64,000 nucleotides of DNA from Cladocopium goreaui (GCA_947184155.2 CAMXCT020000902.1:496001-560000), one strand, 5' to 3'; positions 38,686 to 50,509 are shown, counted from the stretch's first letter. Notes: generated from the sequence alone by a model not told the origin. Program-made: numbers and translations.

Positions 38686-38785
38686 GTGCAGCTGGAAGAA
38701 GATCTGGAAAAGGTGCCGGAGGCGGCTGCGGATCAACGCTACGCGCGCGATGCGGAGGAGGCGGGGCGGGGCTTGCAGGGCTTGC
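38686..38785 (+). CDS. Exon candidate 8
   Basis: Acceptor CTTCGCGAG, phase 0: VQLEEDLEKVPEAAADQRYA, RDAEEAGRGLQGL. Donor TTGC|GTGGCG leaves one base, which fits exon 9. Strongly GC-rich compared with its introns. Confidence 0.55.
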
Positions 38786-38993
38786 GTGGCGTCATGGCTG
38801 GGAGAAGGCGTCCGATGTTTCACTGACTTTACTTCAATATAGAGGTAGGAGAATCGGAAAAAAAAATCCATGTTTTTTTCCTCATCGAAATGAACAAAAT
38901 CCATAGAAATCCTGAATCTGGATGATCCTGAATCATCAATCGTTTTGGGATGTGTTGAAACCAACCGGTTCATTTGGAGGATGTGGGATTCAG

Positions 38994-39068
38994 GCGATTT
39001 TGTCAAAAAACTGGGACGACACCCGCTGAAGAGGCCACGCCATGGCCATTGCGGGGTCTATTTGCAAG
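38994..39068 (+). CDS. Exon candidate 9
   Basis: Acceptor GGATTCAG, donor CAAG|GTGAGA (consensus). In phase: DFVKKLGRHPLKRPRHGHCG, VYLQ. Confidence 0.55.
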
Positions 39069-39257
39069 GTGAGACGGGCGGGTGCCACGATGAAAAGATG
39101 GGCCAGTGGTCCTGGATCGTCATTTTAGCAGTGAAGCCATGGGAGCGTTGATGATGAATGGATTGATGCAGAGCATCATCAATTATCAATAGGCAATTCT
39201 TTTGAATAGCTATTGAAAATGGCCCAGTCGAAATAGTTGATTTTCCCATGAAAAAAG

Positions 39258-39366
39258 GGTGGATTTTTCCGATGTTACGCGAATTCCGTGGCGCTTCCTG
39301 GGATATGGCCAGGAGCCGTGAGACCTTGCCCTTCTATCCCATGGCAGACTTTGCAGTGAACAAAGG
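39258..39366 (+). CDS. Exon candidate 10
   Basis: Acceptor GAAAAAAG, donor AAAGG|GTGGGC. In phase: WIFPMLREFRGASWDMARSR, ETLPFYPMADFAVNK. Leaves two bases for exon 11. Confidence 0.5.
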
Positions 39367-39446
39367 GTGGGCAGCCTGGGGATGGCTACCAAATGCTACC
39401 AACTAGCTGCAGCGTGCAGTGCGTTTTCGGATAGTGTTTGAAAGAA

Positions 39447-39540
39447 TACCCATAGGATCCATGTATGCTATATATGGTAACATTTACCATCAATATACCC
39501 CAATGTTAGCATATATACCATACATGGATCCTATGGGATA
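39447..39540. mobile_element. 94-bp near-perfect foldback element
   Basis: CCCATAGGATCCATGTATG (39449-39467) pairs exactly with 39519-39537, and the inner arms (CTATATATGGTAACAT with ATGTTAGCATATAT) nearly so. It sits inside the intron between exons 10 and 11. Confidence 0.6.
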
Positions 39541-39647
39541 GGGAATCAAACATCTTTTCCGTAGACCATCTTATAGTAATTATCGGGTTCAATCCTCTTA
39601 TTCCGACAGAGCCCGAGCCACGCCCCAGCTGATTGCTGTTTGAACAG

Positions 39648-39723
39648 GATCTTCAACGAATCCAGCCCAGCTCTTTCTGGTATCCCTCCCTTCGTCCGTA
39701 ACGCAGAGCTGGGTCTTGGGCAA
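39648..39723 (+). CDS. Exon candidate 11
   Basis: Acceptor TTTGAACAG, donor CAA|GTGCAA. One base completes the codon: IFNESSPALSGIPPFVRNAE, LGLGQ. A later donor (39746) is possible. Confidence 0.5.
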
Positions 39724-40101
39724 GTGCAAAAGAGGTGGAGGAGGAGGTTTAGTGGGACACCATGCAAAATGTTCTATACACCTCCATACCAGTTTATATA
39801 TACCGATTGTATAAATCAGCGGGTAAATCAAGATATTGAACTGATGTGCCGTTTGCCCTTATGCACTTTGTGTCGTGGCGGGAAACATATTCAGGTTTCG
39901 CATCGTTTCGCTCCAAAATAGCTAGTGATACTGTGGATGGACAGCACGAGTTGCTAACCCGGAAATGGGATTATAATGGTATCAGTCATCTACCAGCTGG
40001 TTTTTAGGATTTTGCTAAACCATCCACAGGAATTTTAAGGTGCAGGATTTTGGATGATTAAGCCAGTGGATGCCAGTGGTCAGCGTCACTGCAGGCTGCA
40101 G

Positions 40102-40196
40102 GAAAGCGACACTTCCACGGCCATTCAGGTCCTATTGAGTGACAACTACTACCGGCGCCAGTGGCGTTTGAGCTCCGTTCGAAGGCTGGTCGTGGC
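40102..40196 (+). CDS. Exon candidate 12
   Basis: Acceptor GGCTGCAG, phase 0: ESDTSTAIQVLLSDNYYRRQ, WRLSSVRRLVV. Donor GTGGC|GTCGTG leaves two bases for exon 13; the frame is open to 40239. Confidence 0.5.
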
Positions 40197-40477
40197 GTCG
40201 TGGAATCCATGGATGAGAATGAAGCCAGTACTACGCTAGGAAAATCATGGTAAATGAATGTAAATGATCTATAAATCTATAAATGTTTAATTTTACATAG
40301 CCATGTTAGTTTATTGGAGGGTATCACATACAACTGCGGGGATGCCTTATATATAACTGGCTTATAAGATGAGTATGAACAGGTATTTTTACCGTTTACG
40401 TGCTATCACTGACTATAACTGAGATCCACATCCAAGTCATCCAAGTCATCCAATCACTGGGCTCATCCCGTCGCCAG

Positions 40478-40557
40478 GTTGCGAAATGTGATTTGCTTCT
40501 TGGAATGGGTGGCTGGGCTCCAGGACGAGGATCGCCCGGTCGACAAGGATCCAAAGG
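40478..40557 (+). CDS. Exon candidate 13
   Basis: Acceptor GTCGCCAG. In phase: LRNVICFLEWVAGLQDEDRP, VDKDPK. Two donors are possible (CCG|GTCGAC at 40539 or AAGG|GTTTGG at 40558). Confidence 0.45.
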
Positions 40558-40680
40558 GTTTGGCATGCAACATGTATATTTCTTATGTATATCACATGAG
40601 TCCGATATCTCAAATATCCCTTAAGATTCTAGGGTCATTCTAGGGTCACAAAATTATAGCATATCGACAAATCATAAAAC

Positions 40681-40712
40681 ATCGCTCTAATCTCTGCGGA
40701 TATTAGAGCGAT
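40681..40712. repeat. Perfect 11-bp stem hairpin
   Basis: ATCGCTCTAAT ... ATTAGAGCGAT with a 10-base loop, in an intron. Confidence 0.5.
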
Positions 40713-41105
40713 ATTTTGCAAAAGGGGCTCGTTTTATCCTACTCGTACCAATATACATAATTGGTATGCTCACCATGGATTGAGGTCCCATCGGCCACGC
40801 ACCTGAAACGCTTCAGCGTGGGAGCCTCGAGCCGCAAGTCGATGTCAGGAGGTTAACTGAGAGCCATGCCATGACATATCATGGCATATCATGGCATCAT
40901 TTCAATGATGTTCAATGATTTCCCGTTTTCAAAAATGGTGATTTTCCAGTTCCCAGTCCCAGTCATTCATGACCAGAGGGTTGTTGTATGCGCATCGCTG
41001 GAAAATTGACGTGAGCTGGGTCCAACCCGCTCAGAAAAGTTTCCAAATGGACATACATGCAATTCTAAATGCACCCCAATTTGGACTGCTGCATCAATTT
41101 GGCAG

Positions 41106-41155
41106 GTCTTCAACGCAAGCGACGAGCAGCGTGCTCGCTTACGTGGGTGCCTAAG
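41106..41155 (+). CDS. Exon candidate 14 (frame uncertain)
   Basis: Acceptor ATTTGGCAG. Phase 0 reads VFNASDEQRARLRG. A different frame stays open to 41353 (IPRLPTFDEQILHLFREF), so the exon could be longer. Confidence 0.35.
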
Positions 41156-41747
41156 ATCTCTATTCCAAGGCTGCCAACATTTGATGAACAGATCCTGCAC
41201 TTGTTCAGGGAGTTTCCAGACTCAGAAAACACTTTCCTTCTCTTGACACGCCAAAACAAATATCGGATTTGGATGATGGAACATCTTCTGGAACCCCCGA
41301 TATATCATGGTCAAAACCATTCCGGTAGATTGTCCATTAAACCAGGTCATTAAAATACAACATTTTCACATAGGTGCCTCACCTACAATCTGAGGCGAAG
41401 CCTTGACACTTTGTGCTGGAGGCCGTGAGGATTGCCCGGATGCCTTGTTCAGTGTCGCTGGTTCAGCAGTGACCACAATGGACATATTTCACCAGTGACC
41501 ACAACGATGTACATTTCTATGGCCACAAGGGCAACACTTGAAAATTGGCTGAATGGACCATCAATGAATTTTCACTTCAAAATGTTCTCACAAACTTCTA
41601 ATTTCACCAGATTGTTTAGAAATTTCACCAGTGAAATTCGATTTCTGAAATGCCATAAATGATCTAAAATTATTAATTGAATCTCATGATTTCTAGGAAA
41701 TGTTCACCCAGTGATTATCATATTCACCAGATTTCACCAGTGATCAT

Positions 41748-41847
41748 TCAATGGATTGGTTTAAGGGAAAATCTTAACCGGAAACCATGGTTTTTACCAT
41801 TAAATATGGGGGTTTCCTGTAAATTTTCCCTTAAACCAATCCATTGA
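41748..41847. mobile_element. 100-bp foldback element (TTTAAGGGAAAAT family)
   Basis: 25-bp perfect inverted ends: TCAATGGATTGGTTTAAGGG... at 41748-41772 and its complement at 41823-41847. Degraded relatives at 57022-57115 and 57440, and fragments at 58653. Confidence 0.65.
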
Positions 41848-42162
41848 ATCACACATTTTCCACAGGATGATCCGAGACACCGAGATCCACCGAGGCTCAG
41901 CTGGCTTTGGTCGCGATGAGGCGCTATGGGTACTGATATGGGTGCCCCAAACCATTGGGTTTCCCATTGATGTATACAATTGTATATATATAATTATATA
42001 TATATTACTTATACACACACACATATATATATATATATGTAATATTTTTCATTGATCTTGCAAATTATATAAGATAATGATAGAACAATCACGGCCGCTG
42101 TTGAATGTTAGTAACTTGTATCTACTTCAGCGCTTCACTTCAGCGCTTCGCTCACTTCGCAG

Positions 42163-42252
42163 GTGCGCGCCTTGTGCAACGCGTTGGACCTGGCAAAGGA
42201 GGGCCAAGCATTTACAGCAGCTTGGTTGTTAGGAAAATGCTGGGAAGATGAT
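42163..42252 (+). CDS. Exon candidate 15
   Basis: Acceptor CACTTCGCAG, donor GAT|GTGATT, 30 codons: VRALCNALDLAKEGQAFTAA, WLLGKCWEDD, helical. Other frames are partly open. Confidence 0.5.
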
Positions 42253-42971
42253 GTGATTTCACCTGCAAAAAAAAAGCTGGAGAATGCTGGACAAAATATG
42301 GAAATGTGGGATTTCTGATGAAAATTTCACCTGCCATGTTTGATGGATTTTGATGGTGTATGAACTATAACTTTTACCCTCTAGAAATCCAACAAACGGA
42401 CATTTTTGAATGTGACATTATAGCATTATATGTCACATTCATCCTATCATTCCATGATTGTTCCCCCGTACCCCAACCAAACGTGTCGTACCCTCCACAC
42501 AGTTCTGTATTCCGCAACACTCTATATACTGGCACAAGTGAGACATTTCCAGGCACGTTTCCTTAATAGGTCCTGCCCTCACAAACGGCTGGAGAAAGGT
42601 TGGAAAACTGTCTTTCCAAATCTTTCCAACCTTTTCTCAAGATGGCAGTTCCTGAGTGCATTCTTCGACTTGGATGGCCGCGATCAAGAATCAAGCAGAA
42701 CATTTCAACATAAGGAAACCCTGCATTTCAGAGCTTTTGCTCGCACAAGTGAAACAACACACTTGATGGCAAAAGTGATTGCAAATTTATCGGAACAAGT
42801 GAAATGTTGGCCACATTCATGGTTGGTTTTCCATGTCTTCGTCAATTTGCCGGAGGGTAACCTATTTATGCCAGCCAAAAAGGCGGTCTACACCGGTTCA
42901 CCCCTGAGTGGGTTCCCCATTGTTGTCCTCGGGAGGGTGGTGTGGTTTTTACCCATCTGCCACGATTTGAG

Positions 42972-43049
42972 GCTCAGATGTCCAGGCGAATTACACTGGC
43001 AGACTTGGAGAAGGAATTAATCACACAGGGCATCTACAAGATGCAGCAG
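42972..43049 (+). CDS. Exon candidate 16
   Basis: Acceptor GATTTGAG (or CTCAG, 42977), donor CAG|GTGCAT, phase 0 to 0: AQMSRRITLADLEKELITQG, IYKMQQ. Confidence 0.5.
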
Positions 43050-43147
43050 GTGCATTGTCATGGAGCTGTGGGATTGGGATGGGAACAGTCAGAGTTCAGA
43101 ATTTTGCTGCATACCCCGGTGCTTAATTTTTGCTCTGCGTGCTTTAG

Positions 43148-43429
43148 ATGTCAGTCGGACAGATTCTTTTGCCTTTACGGGTGCTCTTTGTATTGACGAC
43201 TGGGCTGAGTTTGGTGGAACTTAGGCCATTAGTTGCATGGCAGTGGTCAATTCCATTTGCTCCAAAATATGTCGTCAAAGTACCCGTGCAGCACTTGTGG
43301 CTTTCAGCAGAAAAGAAAAGGGCCGGAAGACAGAGGTACCTCCCTGGTTCATCAAAAAGTCAAAGTGTCGTAGATTATGCATCAATGATTTCGATTTTAG
43401 GAGCCTTTGTCATCCGTTGCCGCTGTTGA
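43148..43429 (+). CDS. Exon candidate 17, hydrophobic segment
   Basis: Acceptor GTGCTTTAG. Phase 0: MSVGQILLPLRVLFVLTTGL, SLVELRPLVAWQWSIPFAPK, with a likely membrane span. The 3' border is unknown; the open frame runs to 43429. A rival phase reads FAFTGALCIDDWAEFGG. Confidence 0.4.
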   Translation: MSVGQILLPLRVLFVLTTGLSLVELRPLVAWQWSIPFAPKYVVKVPVQHLWLSAEKKRAGRQRYLPGSSKSQSVVDYASMISILGAFVIRCRC

Positions 43430-43447
43430 ATCTGTGCATTTAAAAGG

Positions 43448-43585
43448 AAGCTGCGCAAGGGTTGCGCCATGGAACCGGTTCGCGGCACTTTCTCAATCGA
43501 AGAGCCATCATCAAATCCATCAACATTGTCCGCAGTGCCAGATGAAGACTTGTTCGATTTGAGGCATTCGGGCTATGCCTCCCAG
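43448..43585 (+). CDS. Exon candidate 18, acidic
   Basis: Contains MEPVRGTFSIEEPSSNPSTL, SAVPDEDLFDLRHSGYASQ (ATG at 43469). Borders uncertain. Confidence 0.35.
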
Positions 43586-43842
43586 CCCCTATTATTAATA
43601 TATTATATTATAACATATTACAACATAATTTAAACTATTAAAGTTAGACATGTTTCTGAGATGTTGATGATGTTGTGAGCCTGCGAGTTCAAGGCTACTT
43701 GACTATGTCTTGTACAACTACAGTAGCTAGCTGGTAATCTAAAATATAGCCGTGGAAGATGACCTATGATATCATATAGTTTATTATATAGCCCGTTATT
43801 TACCAGGTATTCTGACATGTCGATACATTTCGGTCCTTTTAG

Positions 43843-43969
43843 GCGGATCAAGATGAGCATGGTCATCACGTTGATTGTGATGATCCCCATCTCGGTGGCT
43901 TATGGCTTCATGAACATGAACTGTGGCGATGCGGGTCTGAAAGCCTTGAAACAGGAGGAGCATCTGCAC
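43843..43969 (+). CDS. Exon candidate 19, transmembrane
   Basis: Acceptor GTCCTTTTAG, donor CAC|GTGATC. RIKMSMVITLIVMIPISVAY (membrane span), GFMNMNCGDAGLKALKQEEH. Ends in phase 0, matching exon 20. Confidence 0.5.
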
Positions 43970-44662
43970 GTGATCGATGAGTCTTGGACTCGGGGACCTT
44001 TTAACAGCTTTTAAAAGGCTGCCTGGAAGAAGCATGGGTAAAGAGCTGCAGGTGCTGTAAGGCTGTTTTTTGGTCTTAGAACAATCTATATAGTCAATCT
44101 ATGTCAATCTCCCAAAACCAATTGGGACAAGTGCAGTCAACAACAGGCGGATTTCATGTCAGGTACACTTGGCCATGTTGCGATAGGATAACTTTCAACT
44201 TCTTTGACCATTTAGACGACCTTGTGATAAACAGCAACACATGGCACGCTAAAGTACAATCAATAGTGTTTTCTCCGATTTGTGGTAATTAAATGTAATT
44301 AATTGGTCAGCACGTGCCCTTCATTACCATTAAGAGAACAGGCCTCATGCTGGTTGAAAGAGCAGGCCCAGCAGAGTAGCAAAGCTAAGCTATAGATAAT
44401 AGAGTGTATGAGGGTGTGGCATCACTTGAAGGATGACACAATGACAATTGCTTCAAGCTCACTGCCATTTATCCTATGCCCTTTTTGTTTTGTTGTACTT
44501 CCGTCGAACTAGGCTGAACACCATAGACAAAATCTTCCAGAGATTCGCAGAGTGGGAAGTATTGCTCAGATGTAACACGATTACAAGATATTAAAAAGCA
44601 CACTATATATATTTCACTATAAATATATATATAGATTTACATGCCAATTTGTTAACACCTAG

Positions 44663-44785
44663 GATTTGGACAGGCTGAACAAGTTTCAATCTCTCTACGG
44701 GCTGGAGTCGTTGCCGAAGGTTTGCGAGCCCTTGCTGGGGCAGATCGTCGAGGTCACTGCTGCCAGTCTCTTGGTGCTGCTACTG
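44663..44785 (+). CDS. Exon candidate 20, transmembrane
   Basis: Acceptor AACACCTAG, donor CTG|GTTGGT, 41 codons: DLDRLNKFQSLYGLESLPKV, CEPLLGQIVEVTAASLLVLL (span at the end). Joins exon 19 in phase. Confidence 0.55.
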
Positions 44786-45399
44786 GTTGGTTGTTTCGGT
44801 GCTACTAGTCCAATACAATCAAATATTTATGTGTAGAACTGTATATAATGGTATAAATACACACACGCACACACACACATATATATATAATCATATCACA
44901 TATATATATATATATAATATATACATCACTATATATACTTGTAGATACATGTAGGGATTATGATTATCCTTATGGATACCCATTGGAACCCCTATTAACC
45001 AACCAGTATTTCATCTAATGATGTTTCGGGTTTTGTATATTTTTGAGTCGAAGATGGCCCCACAATAGATTTTTGGCTCAGAAATCCACGAACGGTTGGA
45101 GCTGTGCGGAACTCGGTTGACCCAACAATCAGCCCCAAAATTTACAATGGATGTGGCAGAAGGGCGGTTGTATCTTGATGTATCTTGTATCCTGCTCGTT
45201 GCACACGGTTGAACTATGCTATGTAGGATATGTAAGGTCTTGGCGACTACGGATACTACTATGTGTCTGTGCGCTCTCCTGGGTCAACGACTTCCGAGTG
45301 TCACATGGCACCGCCCTGTTTGACAGAGTGGCCTGGCTATTAAGATAAGATGTCGCCAACAAAAACAAGTGATGCGCGCCGGGGTATATATTCTATCAT

Positions 45400-45785
45400 A
45401 TCTTCTGACATTTTATCAGACTTATACTCCGACATTCTATTTGACATTCTATCTGGCGTACATCATCATATATCATCATATATCTGATATTTTACTTTGA
45501 TATTCTCCCTTACCTATATTCTGACATTCGATGTGGCGTTTTGATTTGGCATTCTATCCGGCATTTTATATGACATTCGTTTTGGCAGTTGATCTGGCAT
45601 TCTATTTAACATTTTTCTGACATTCTGGCATTCTATCATTCTATGTGACATTCTTTCTGACATTATATCTGACATTCTTTCCGGCATTCTATCTGGCATC
45701 TATTCTGACATTCTTTCTGGTATTCTATGTGACATCTGTTCTGAAGTTCTTTTTGGCATTCTATCTGACATTCTATCTGTAATAT
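45400..45785. repeat. GACATTCTATCTG minisatellite
   Basis: Irregular tandem 12- and 24-base units (TCTGACATTC, TATCTGGCATTC). Confidence 0.8.
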
Positions 45786-45852
45786 ATATATATATACACT
45801 TTTTTGTTTACCATCTATGTGGCAGCTCGACATAGTGTTCGGGCCCGGTGAG

Positions 45853-45943
45853 AGCCCCAAAATCGAGCCTCTCAGCTCGCATACTGTTCGAGGAAGCAGG
45901 ACTTGTTAAAATTCAGGGACCATTGGAGACCCTCACCTGGCAG
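45853..45943 (+). CDS. Exon candidate 21
   Basis: KSSLSARILFEEAGLVKIQG, PLETLTWQ, before donor CAG|GTGGGA. The acceptor is uncertain. Confidence 0.35.
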
Positions 45944-46349
45944 GTGGGAGAAAGGAGATGGGCGTGTTTGAGAATGGGGTTTACCGTACAGCCACCAAAT
46001 AGATTCAAAATAGTTTGCAAGTTCACCGGAAAGTGTTCAGTATTTCATAGTATTTCAAGTATTTGCAACCAGACAGCAAGAAGAGAGTATTGCCACAATG
46101 GCAATCGCGCCTGCAGCACTTTTTTTCCATGTGACTGGCCATTGCTGCTGCGCTTTTGCATTGAACCTGTCATGTGGCAAAGTAATAGAGAAAGAATCGG
46201 ATGCGCAAACGCCAAGCCCTTCGCCAAAATCTTTCTCTGAAAATAGTGGTTAAATGGAATGCCATGAGTAATAAAAAATGCAGCCCTACGTGTTCAGCAA
46301 AAAACAACGTAACTGTGTGGCAAGACAAGGCATGGGCTAATCGCTTCAG

Positions 46350-46500
46350 GCTATGGTGCGGAAGGGGTGCCATGATACCTACGAACTTGGGCATGATGCT
46401 GGCAGTGATTGTTGCCATCTTCGTCCTTGTCCTTGGAATTCTCGACTTGAAGCACCAATACTTCAGACAACAGCAAATCCTGGAGAGACTGGGGATTTAG
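46350..46500 (+). CDS. Exon candidate 22, transmembrane, possible C-terminus
   Basis: Acceptor CGCTTCAG. MIPTNLGMMLAVIVAIFVLV, LGILDLKHQYFRQQQILERL, then TAG at 46498-46500 with no donor before it, so this may end a protein. The frame is open back to 46201. Confidence 0.45.
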
Positions 46501-47503
46501 CTGGATTGCATCAAGTTACGTGCAATGTGCAGAAATATATATATATACATATATATATTATTTATATATAAATATAATATATAAAATATATTATATATAT
46601 ATGATAATATATATATATATCATACAATATATGTTTTTACTGCTGCATCCATGTAGTGGTGGGATGACTGTTCTAAACCCAGGATCCTCAGTCAAATTTT
46701 CTGCAACAGCCTGAGGCCTCCATATGTCATGGTACGTCAGTTGATATGGTTACCTTCTCATGGACACATTACCAACATTGGTCCTTATCAATTTTCATGA
46801 TACGAAATCTGTTTGTCCAACAATGAAATAATGAAGAAGATGTGGGAGGTTGGGAAATTGTTTTTAATTTCCAAAAGGCATTTCTGAGGGTGTTGGCAAG
46901 TACACAAGAATTTAATTCACCTATGTACTCAGCGAGTGCATTCCACCTGTGTTTTGTTTGGACAGCTGCCGAGAGAAAAATTATGTCTTTATCAGGAACA
47001 AAATAGATTGGCCTAAGTTCTAGCCCATTTCAGTGCGTGTGCAACTTCAATTGCGCGTTACCCCAGCTCACCTGCACAGCCGCATCTCTAGGGTAGCACC
47101 AAGTATGTATTGACATGGCTGCCATCACATCAGGATTGAAAGTGCTCAAACCCGCCCAAGGTGCTCCTTGGCCCCCACAATCTACACACATCCAACAAAC
47201 ATGAGGAAATGTGTGCGTGTGATGTTAGCGTGATGTTAGTGACAAAACTTTTGACTTTTTCTGTGCGTTGGCCTGGAGTATGATTAGCCTTAGAGAATGG
47301 GGAAATTTATATATTGAACATTTATATATTGAAATGTAGGTGCTCGAACCGCTAGACTGTGCGGTAAAAGTTTTTTTTTTTTAATGTGCCACAGGGGTTC
47401 CTTAAGTTGAACATCGCTGCCTGCTTGGGTTTGTTTCAAAATAGAGCACCACTGGTTCAAAATCCACAGGTTGATTGTCCCATTTCCGGAGAAATCCACT
47501 TAG

Positions 47504-47866
47504 GAGCCTTGGCAACAACACAGCCCAGATCTATCGTATGATCGTGTCTGGCCGGGCAGCTCGACATTTGACCCATGTCACTTATGGCCCCAACAGTCTT
47601 TTGCGATGGATGGCATTCAAAAACTGTCCGTGGGTCGAGTTGGCCTTCCTCGTGATCTTTTACCTTATCATTGTTGTAAATCCAAATGTGCGAATGACCG
47701 TAGTCATTGAATTCAGCCCAATGCTCACGGCAATTATTCCCTTTGCCTCTATTTTGTGTCTCCGCTTCGGCCTATGGATTTTCTGTGTCATCAAGTACTC
47801 CAGAAGGGCAGCTGCTGAGCAAACCTTTGACATCGCTTTCTGCACGGTCCCGGAGAATCACGCGGT
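47504..47866 (+). CDS. Exon candidate(s) 23, membrane protein
   Basis: Encodes GNNTAQIYRMIVSGRAARHL, then spans WVELAFLVIFYLIIVV and LTAIIPFASILCLRFGLWIF, then a basic stretch (VIKYSRRAAAEQTFDIAF). The open frame runs 47475-47942. An intron may lie inside (GTAAAT at 47675). Confidence 0.45.
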
Positions 47867-48142
47867 TTGTGTCATTTACAGGAGCTGCCCGTGCATGCCT
47901 TTTTCCTTGGTGTGGAATTCTGTAGATTATAACATATTATAACTAATTGGCCAGCATGAAGGCAATCAAGTGGCCAAGCAAATGTCTTCACATCAGGTGA
48001 ATGTCGGGAAATCAGTGATATAGCACGTGACAAGTTTCGCTACATGCATGATGCATGTCATGAAGAGCCACGTCTGAGTTTTGTTTCATGGAAGTGATGT
48101 GCGCTTCTTTGGGTTGCTTTGTTTTCTGTGGGATGGCTGCAG

Positions 48143-48344
48143 GCGGTTCATCTATTGGTTTTGTAACATTGGCAATCTCCCACTGGGCCAGCCTCCTCCC
48201 AACATGAACGTGGCTTATCGAAAGCCAATGGTCCTTGTGCGATCGCAACTGCTTGCGCACCGTTCCGACCCTGATAATGACGAGTCCGCAATTGTCGGTT
48301 GGAGCTTAAAGATGTGCCACTTGGCTGTCAAGTGGAGACCCTGA
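48143..48344 (+). CDS. Exon candidate 24
   Basis: Acceptor GGCTGCAG. RFIYWFCNIGNLPLGQPPPN, MNVAYRKPMVLVRSQLLAHR, DPDNDESAIVGWSLKMCHLA, stop TGA at 48342-48344. Confidence 0.5.
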
Positions 48345-48734
48345 GCTGAGAGTAGTCCCCAAATAGTGATGTTTCATTCATGATATTTCCCTTTATAAAT
48401 TATAAATGGTATTCCGCCCAATTCGTAAACTAGGGGTTTATAAATCATGGGTTGATATTCTCAGTGAAAGCTAGCCTTTTTTTGAGGCTGCGGCAACTAC
48501 AACCGAAGTCGTAGAGGCGTGACAGTCTTCTTTAACGGTTGGAGCGCTCTCTGGAGGGAGTTCCCGGTGCCTCTTCTGAAGTGAAGGATATCACAGGGAG
48601 GGCAAAACAAAAACTTTTGCAATCAAATCTGGGTCTCAGGATCTAGATCATGGATATCATGGGTCATCCAAATTTGGTTTATTGGGGTCATTCCCTTTCA
48701 CCGAAACTTTCATGGTTTGATTAAGTCTCCCCAG

Positions 48735-49136
48735 GTGGACCCAGCCCGGATCCATGACTTGCAACGTTGGCTTATGGATCCCATTCATCGAGATCTCTTC
48801 CGATATGAGGGCGTGGCCCTGAGAGCCACAGATCCTTGGCATGGCACCGAGTCAGCAGAAGACTTTCAAGATGTTTCAGCATTTCAGCCCTCCCAATCCT
48901 CCCCACTTGAAAGTCCTCGCTTTCAGCTGCCAAAGCGCCCGGGGCCCCGGGTGCCCGGTGCTGTTGAGGAGATCTTGCCATGGGACAATGACAGATTGCA
49001 CGACCCCCTTCGCCAACCGCATGAGCTCGAGGTTCCCCAATCTATGCAGCGCCTTGGCCATAGACTTCGGTCATTTTTCTTGAGCGGTGGGGGTGTCATT
49101 TCAACAAGGGATCCAATTAGCTGCCCCAAAACTTGA
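48735..49136 (+). CDS. Exon candidate 25 (terminal exon?)
   Basis: Acceptor TCTCCCCAG. 133 codons: VDPARIHDLQRWLMDPIHRD, LFRYEGVALRATDPWHGTES, Pro/Ser-rich middle, EEILPWDNDRLHDPLRQPHE, LRSFFLSGGG, stop TGA. One of the longest coding stretches in the right half. GC content clearly above its surroundings. Family not recognised. Confidence 0.55.
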   Translation: MDPARIHDLQRWLMDPIHRDLFRYEGVALRATDPWHGTESAEDFQDVSAFQPSQSSPLESPRFQLPKRPGPRVPGAVEEILPWDNDRLHDPLRQPHELEVPQSMQRLGHRLRSFFLSGGGVISTRDPISCPKT

Positions 49137-49800
49137 GAACATCCGGTGGTTAATGATACATTACTTAAAGACTTTAGACATGCCATTTTGAGGTATGCCC
49201 GGGCTAACCAGAGGACCTCGGGCTACCAGAGGAACCATGGGTATTTTTCTACAACAGCCGCACCACACATGACATCACACACATGCTTTCAGCGGCTATG
49301 AAGGCACTGCTAGCTCAGGCTGTCGCAATTTTACACACCGCTAAAAAACTGCCCTAGTAGCTACTGTATTGAACATGTCCCATATAATTACTGTAATATA
49401 TTTTGATATACTAATTAATAATAATTACAGTAATATCTGTCTATATGTAGATGGTTTACGATGATTTACCAGGACCACCATCTACCTATTATAAAAAAAT
49501 GTGATTTTTCGTAGCTAATTGCATTAAACAAAAACATTTTTTTTGCAACATCTATATCAAACTATCATGGCATTGCACCTCTGCCAGTTGCAGGTACTAG
49601 TAGCTTGACCCAACATGCACCTATTCTTCAATATCATCACTGGCGATTGGTGACCAGTTCTCACATATTCCATCTAGGGAGAACATTCAGGTTGACTTCC
49701 CTTTCTGACAAGCAAGTGTTATTTTGTCTAGTTGGGCATTTTTTGTGCACCGTCTAACCTCGGGAAAAATATCTCTTGGTATTCTCTTGGTATATCGGTA

Positions 49801-49900
49801 CCCTCTGGTAATTTAACATAACTATGGTAAATCACTATTTTCAATGGGTAAATCCACTATAAATGGCCATTTTCCATAGTTATGTTAGTTTACCAGAGGG
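49801..49900. mobile_element. CCCTCTGG MITE, copy 1
   Basis: 100 bp, ends CCCTCTGGTAA / TTACCAGAGGG, TA on both sides. Confidence 0.7.
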
Positions 49901-50509
49901 TATATCTCGCTATATCTCGTTGCTGCTTGTACGATCACATCCCAACGCTGTGAGATCTAGTGAGGTTGACCAAAGTCTTCAGCCTGCGATGTGTGGATGG
50001 TAACCATGGCCAGCTGACACTTTATTTGACCACCATGGCAGGACCAGTTGTGTATTACTTACCAGCGCTACGTGACATGTGTGGAAAGAGAACCTCCTAA
50101 GATCTCCGAAGTGTACTTGCGCAGCTGATTTTCTTTCTTAGGATTGTCATAATCCGACCGACCATTTAGTCACACAAGTGCAAGATGAGATTAATTAGAC
50201 ATGATAAAGATACCACTTCCCATACACGCTATAGGGTTCGGGGCGCAGGGCATTTTTCTTCATGGTCTGTTTCATCTACAGCCAACAGCATGATGGAATA
50301 TGATAGGATGATGTCCAATGCTCCTTTGGAAAAGCGGAGCGACAAAACACCCAGCCCATGTTTAGCCATGTTTGGAGGTGCAGCACCTTTTCCCCAGCTT
50401 GACAACAAGAGAATGTAGTCAGACTGGATCATATTACTCTTATGGAATAGATTATACAGCCTGTCATAATGTCATAGAGAGATCATTCGGAGGGAGGCAG
50501 AGGTATCCA

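Noticed and set aside
47320..47375. GGTTCGAGCACCT on the minus strand, resembling a tRNA T-arm
   Set aside because: No matching acceptor stem, D-arm or anticodon arm could be found around it.
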